A stretch of 64,000 bases of DNA, from NCBI RefSeq assembly GCF_014191505.1, contig NZ_JACHWS010000003.1:992001-1056000 (forward strand), written 5' to 3'. The translations under genes were made by a program, and so were the position numbers. Shown piece after piece: positions 62,727 through 64,000 of this stretch. The DNA is from Hoyosella altamirensis. GTDB taxonomy: Bacteria; Actinomycetota; Actinomycetes; Mycobacteriales; Mycobacteriaceae. A model generated the notes under the pieces. The model ran no database searches. It worked only from the letters and a program-made list of their open reading frames with translations, and was not told where the DNA came from. Positions within the stretch are counted from its first letter, which is position 1, and each line of letters begins with the position of its first letter.

Positions 62727-64000
62727 CTTCGAGATATCCCTGCAGCGCACCGAAACCGAAGGCAGCATCGTCGATACGGCGCAACAGTATGTATCGCGGC
62801 AAGTCGATACGGTCATCGGTGTCTTTGCGTGAAAACCAGTCACATACCCCCTCCGCGACAGCGACAGCCACCAATGCCGTGCGGGCACGTTTCGACAGGA
62901 GCGCGGCAGCAACGGAGAGTGGCCAGGCATGGCGCAGAAGCAGCGCAGACACCCGCCAGAAGGCACCCCTGAACTCCAGGGCTCCCATCGTGGCGGCGGT
63001 CTGCCAGGGGCTCTCCACGGCAGGGACCTTTTTCGCGAGCCTCGCCCCTCCGGCCAGCGCTAGAACCAGTGATCCGAACACGGTTGACCGGACTCCGAGC
63101 AGGACAAGGACGCCGAGGATCGCGGGCCAGAGGCGGGACCAGACGGGCAGCCTGCCCGAACACGAGAACGTTGTCGCCAGCCTCGCGGTAGCACTTCCCG
63201 CGACAGCACGAGAGGTTACCCACTGCAGGAAACTCCCCGGGGCCTCGCTACGCACAACCGCGACAGGGTCAAAGCGGACGCGCCAGCCTGCGGTTACGAG
63301 CCGCAAACAGACGTCAGTTCCATTCATCGCGGGGAAAGCGCCGTCGAATCCGCCCGCTGCGATGAGCGCTTTACGGCGGACCACCAGCGCACATGCCGGA
63401 ACACCGAATGGCGCAGATTCTGGGTGCAGCCCGCATTCTCTGCGACCTGGCTCGAGCGACGGACGCATAGCGTCATATCGCTGGATCCAGCGGCGACGGC
63501 TTCGCAGCGGCGAAAGGCGCGGCACGACGAGCCCCACATCGGGATCCGCGAAATGCGCAAGCAGCGCCTCCGCCCACAGTGAACCTGGCTCCACGCCGGG
63601 ATCAAGGAAAGCTACAAACGGGGTAGTCGCAGCCCGCAAACCGGTGTTTCGTGCCGCAGCAGCACCGAAGGGCTGCTGGTGCCGAATCACGGTCACCCCG
63701 GCGCGCTCAATGGGAACGCAGGATCCATCGTCGACGACAATGACGGCAACTCCGGTCAGCTCGGCAAGCAACCGATCGAGGCCGTCGGTGTCCTCGTGGA
63801 CCGGGATGACAACGGTGAGTTCTGCCCGGGACGGTCCGCGCGAAGGCCGCGGGTGCGCGACGCCGAGGTCGAGCAGCCTGCGCGCAAGCGCTGCACTGGC
63901 ATGGTCAACCACTTCGAGGACTTCATCCTCGATCATGGACGACTCATGATGCGTTAACTGGACAACGGTTCCGAACGGTGCAACCAGACTCAGCCCGCGA
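62704..64000 (-). CDS. mftF: Mycofactocin glycosyltransferase MftF-like (5' end outside window)
   Basis: A GT2 glycosyltransferase; 431 residues are visible, and the frame remains open to the window edge, so the N-terminus is missing. A segment ALARRLLDLGVAHPRP precedes the GT-A core LTVVIPVHEDTDGLDRLL, VIVVDDGS, GAAAARNTGLRAA and PFVAFLDPGVEPG. C-terminal hydrophobic helices (VWSRLWPAILGVLVLLG and others) suggest membrane attachment. This order is that of MftF, which adds beta-1,4-glucose chains to mycofactocin. Its stop lies inside the end of the convergent AraC gene (23-base overlap). Confidence 0.82.
   Translation of the reverse strand, partial: RGLSLVAPFGTVVQLTHHESSMIEDEVLEVVDHASAALARRLLDLGVAHPRPSRGPSRAELTVVIPVHEDTDGLDRLLAELTGVAVIVVDDGSCVPIERAGVTVIRHQQPFGAAAARNTGLRAATTPFVAFLDPGVEPGSLWAEALLAHFADPDVGLVVPRLSPLRSRRRWIQRYDAMRPSLEPGRRECGLHPESAPFGVPACALVVRRKALIAAGGFDGAFPAMNGTDVCLRLVTAGWRVRFDPVAVVRSEAPGSFLQWVTSRAVAGSATARLATTFSCSGRLPVWSRLWPAILGVLVLLGVRSTVFGSLVLALAGGARLAKKVPAVESPWQTAATMGALEFRGAFWRVSALLLRHAWPLSVAAALLSKRARTALVAVAVAEGVCDWFSRKDTDDRIDLPRYILLRRIDDAAFGFGALQGYLEVRSQRGR

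Noticed and set aside
62789-63949. A 386-codon plus-strand frame opposite mftF
   Set aside because: Low-complexity Arg/Ser/Pro/Ala translation; the GT2 motifs are on the other strand.

Overview
The window is a compact, high-GC stretch of an actinobacterial chromosome. Gene content and order point to the mycolic-acid-containing order Mycobacteriales. From memory of the Mycobacterium tuberculosis map, the window largely follows the block from accD3 (Rv0904c) to dapC (Rv0858c): accD3-prrA-prrB, gltA, citA, serC, sepH, trmH, marR, a DUF3027 gene, an MFS gene, a DUF2771 gene, cspB, yccF, moaA-moaD, rpfA, moaE-mog-moaC, the XPB pair and fadA-fadB-dapC. The organism is not M. tuberculosis: there are no PE/PPE genes, GC is lower, and many extra genes are present. 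A Hoyosella/Rhodococcus-like genus is a reasonable guess but is not proven. I found no tRNA, rRNA, CRISPR array, insertion sequence or prophage.

Layout. 1-5.1 kb: 3' part of an acyl-CoA carboxylase carboxyltransferase, the PrrAB two-component system, a methyltransferase and a photolyase. 5.2-11.3 kb: a heptad-repeat membrane protein, FKBP and citrate synthase, PdxH, a second citrate synthase, and SerC. 11.5-24.1 kb: cell-division protein SepH, small membrane proteins, an RNA methyltransferase, an Eis-like acetyltransferase with a MarR regulator, a PAP2 phosphatase, two lipoproteins (one built from cysteine-containing repeats), an MFS transporter, CspB, YccF and MoaA/MoaD. 24.1-25.2 kb: rpfA behind a c-di-AMP (ydaO-type) riboswitch and a CRP-like site. 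25.3-30.1 kb: a DUF2277 protein, a metallopeptidase, a STAS protein, a degenerate EAL-DICT protein and the moaE-mog-moaC operon. 30.2-36.2 kb: XPB helicase, its N-terminal-domain partner, and a propionyl-CoA synthetase between them.

36.2-55.4 kb looks like accessory DNA relative to the conserved backbone, lying between xpb and fadB. It holds a decayed rsgA, a short basic peptide ORF, a DesA3-type desaturase with its reductase, an SDR/TetR pair, two parallel DrrAB-type ABC exporter/TetR cassettes, an MceG-type ATPase, two tiny acidic secreted-porin-like proteins followed by an antigen-85-family mycoloyltransferase, FadD6, a 2H phosphoesterase, an ACR3-like carrier and a carotenoid oxygenase. 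55.7-64 kb returns to the backbone with fadA-fadB and dapC, then an acyl-CoA dehydrogenase with a divergent AraC regulator and the edge of a mycofactocin glycosyltransferase (mftF).

Themes: lipid metabolism and mycolate-envelope assembly (accD, desA3, fadD6, fadAB, mycoloyltransferase, porin-like peptides, mceG), molybdenum cofactor synthesis, and growth/resuscitation control (rpfA, PrrAB, SepH). Many genes have a TANNNT -10 element 6-8 bases before the start codon, which suggests leaderless transcripts. The most interesting parts are the porin-like peptide/mycoloyltransferase locus with twin CRP-like sites, the repeat lipoprotein, the eroded rsgA with its neighbouring 22-codon ORF, the inactive-looking EAL-DICT protein, and the mosaic codon usage of mceG.
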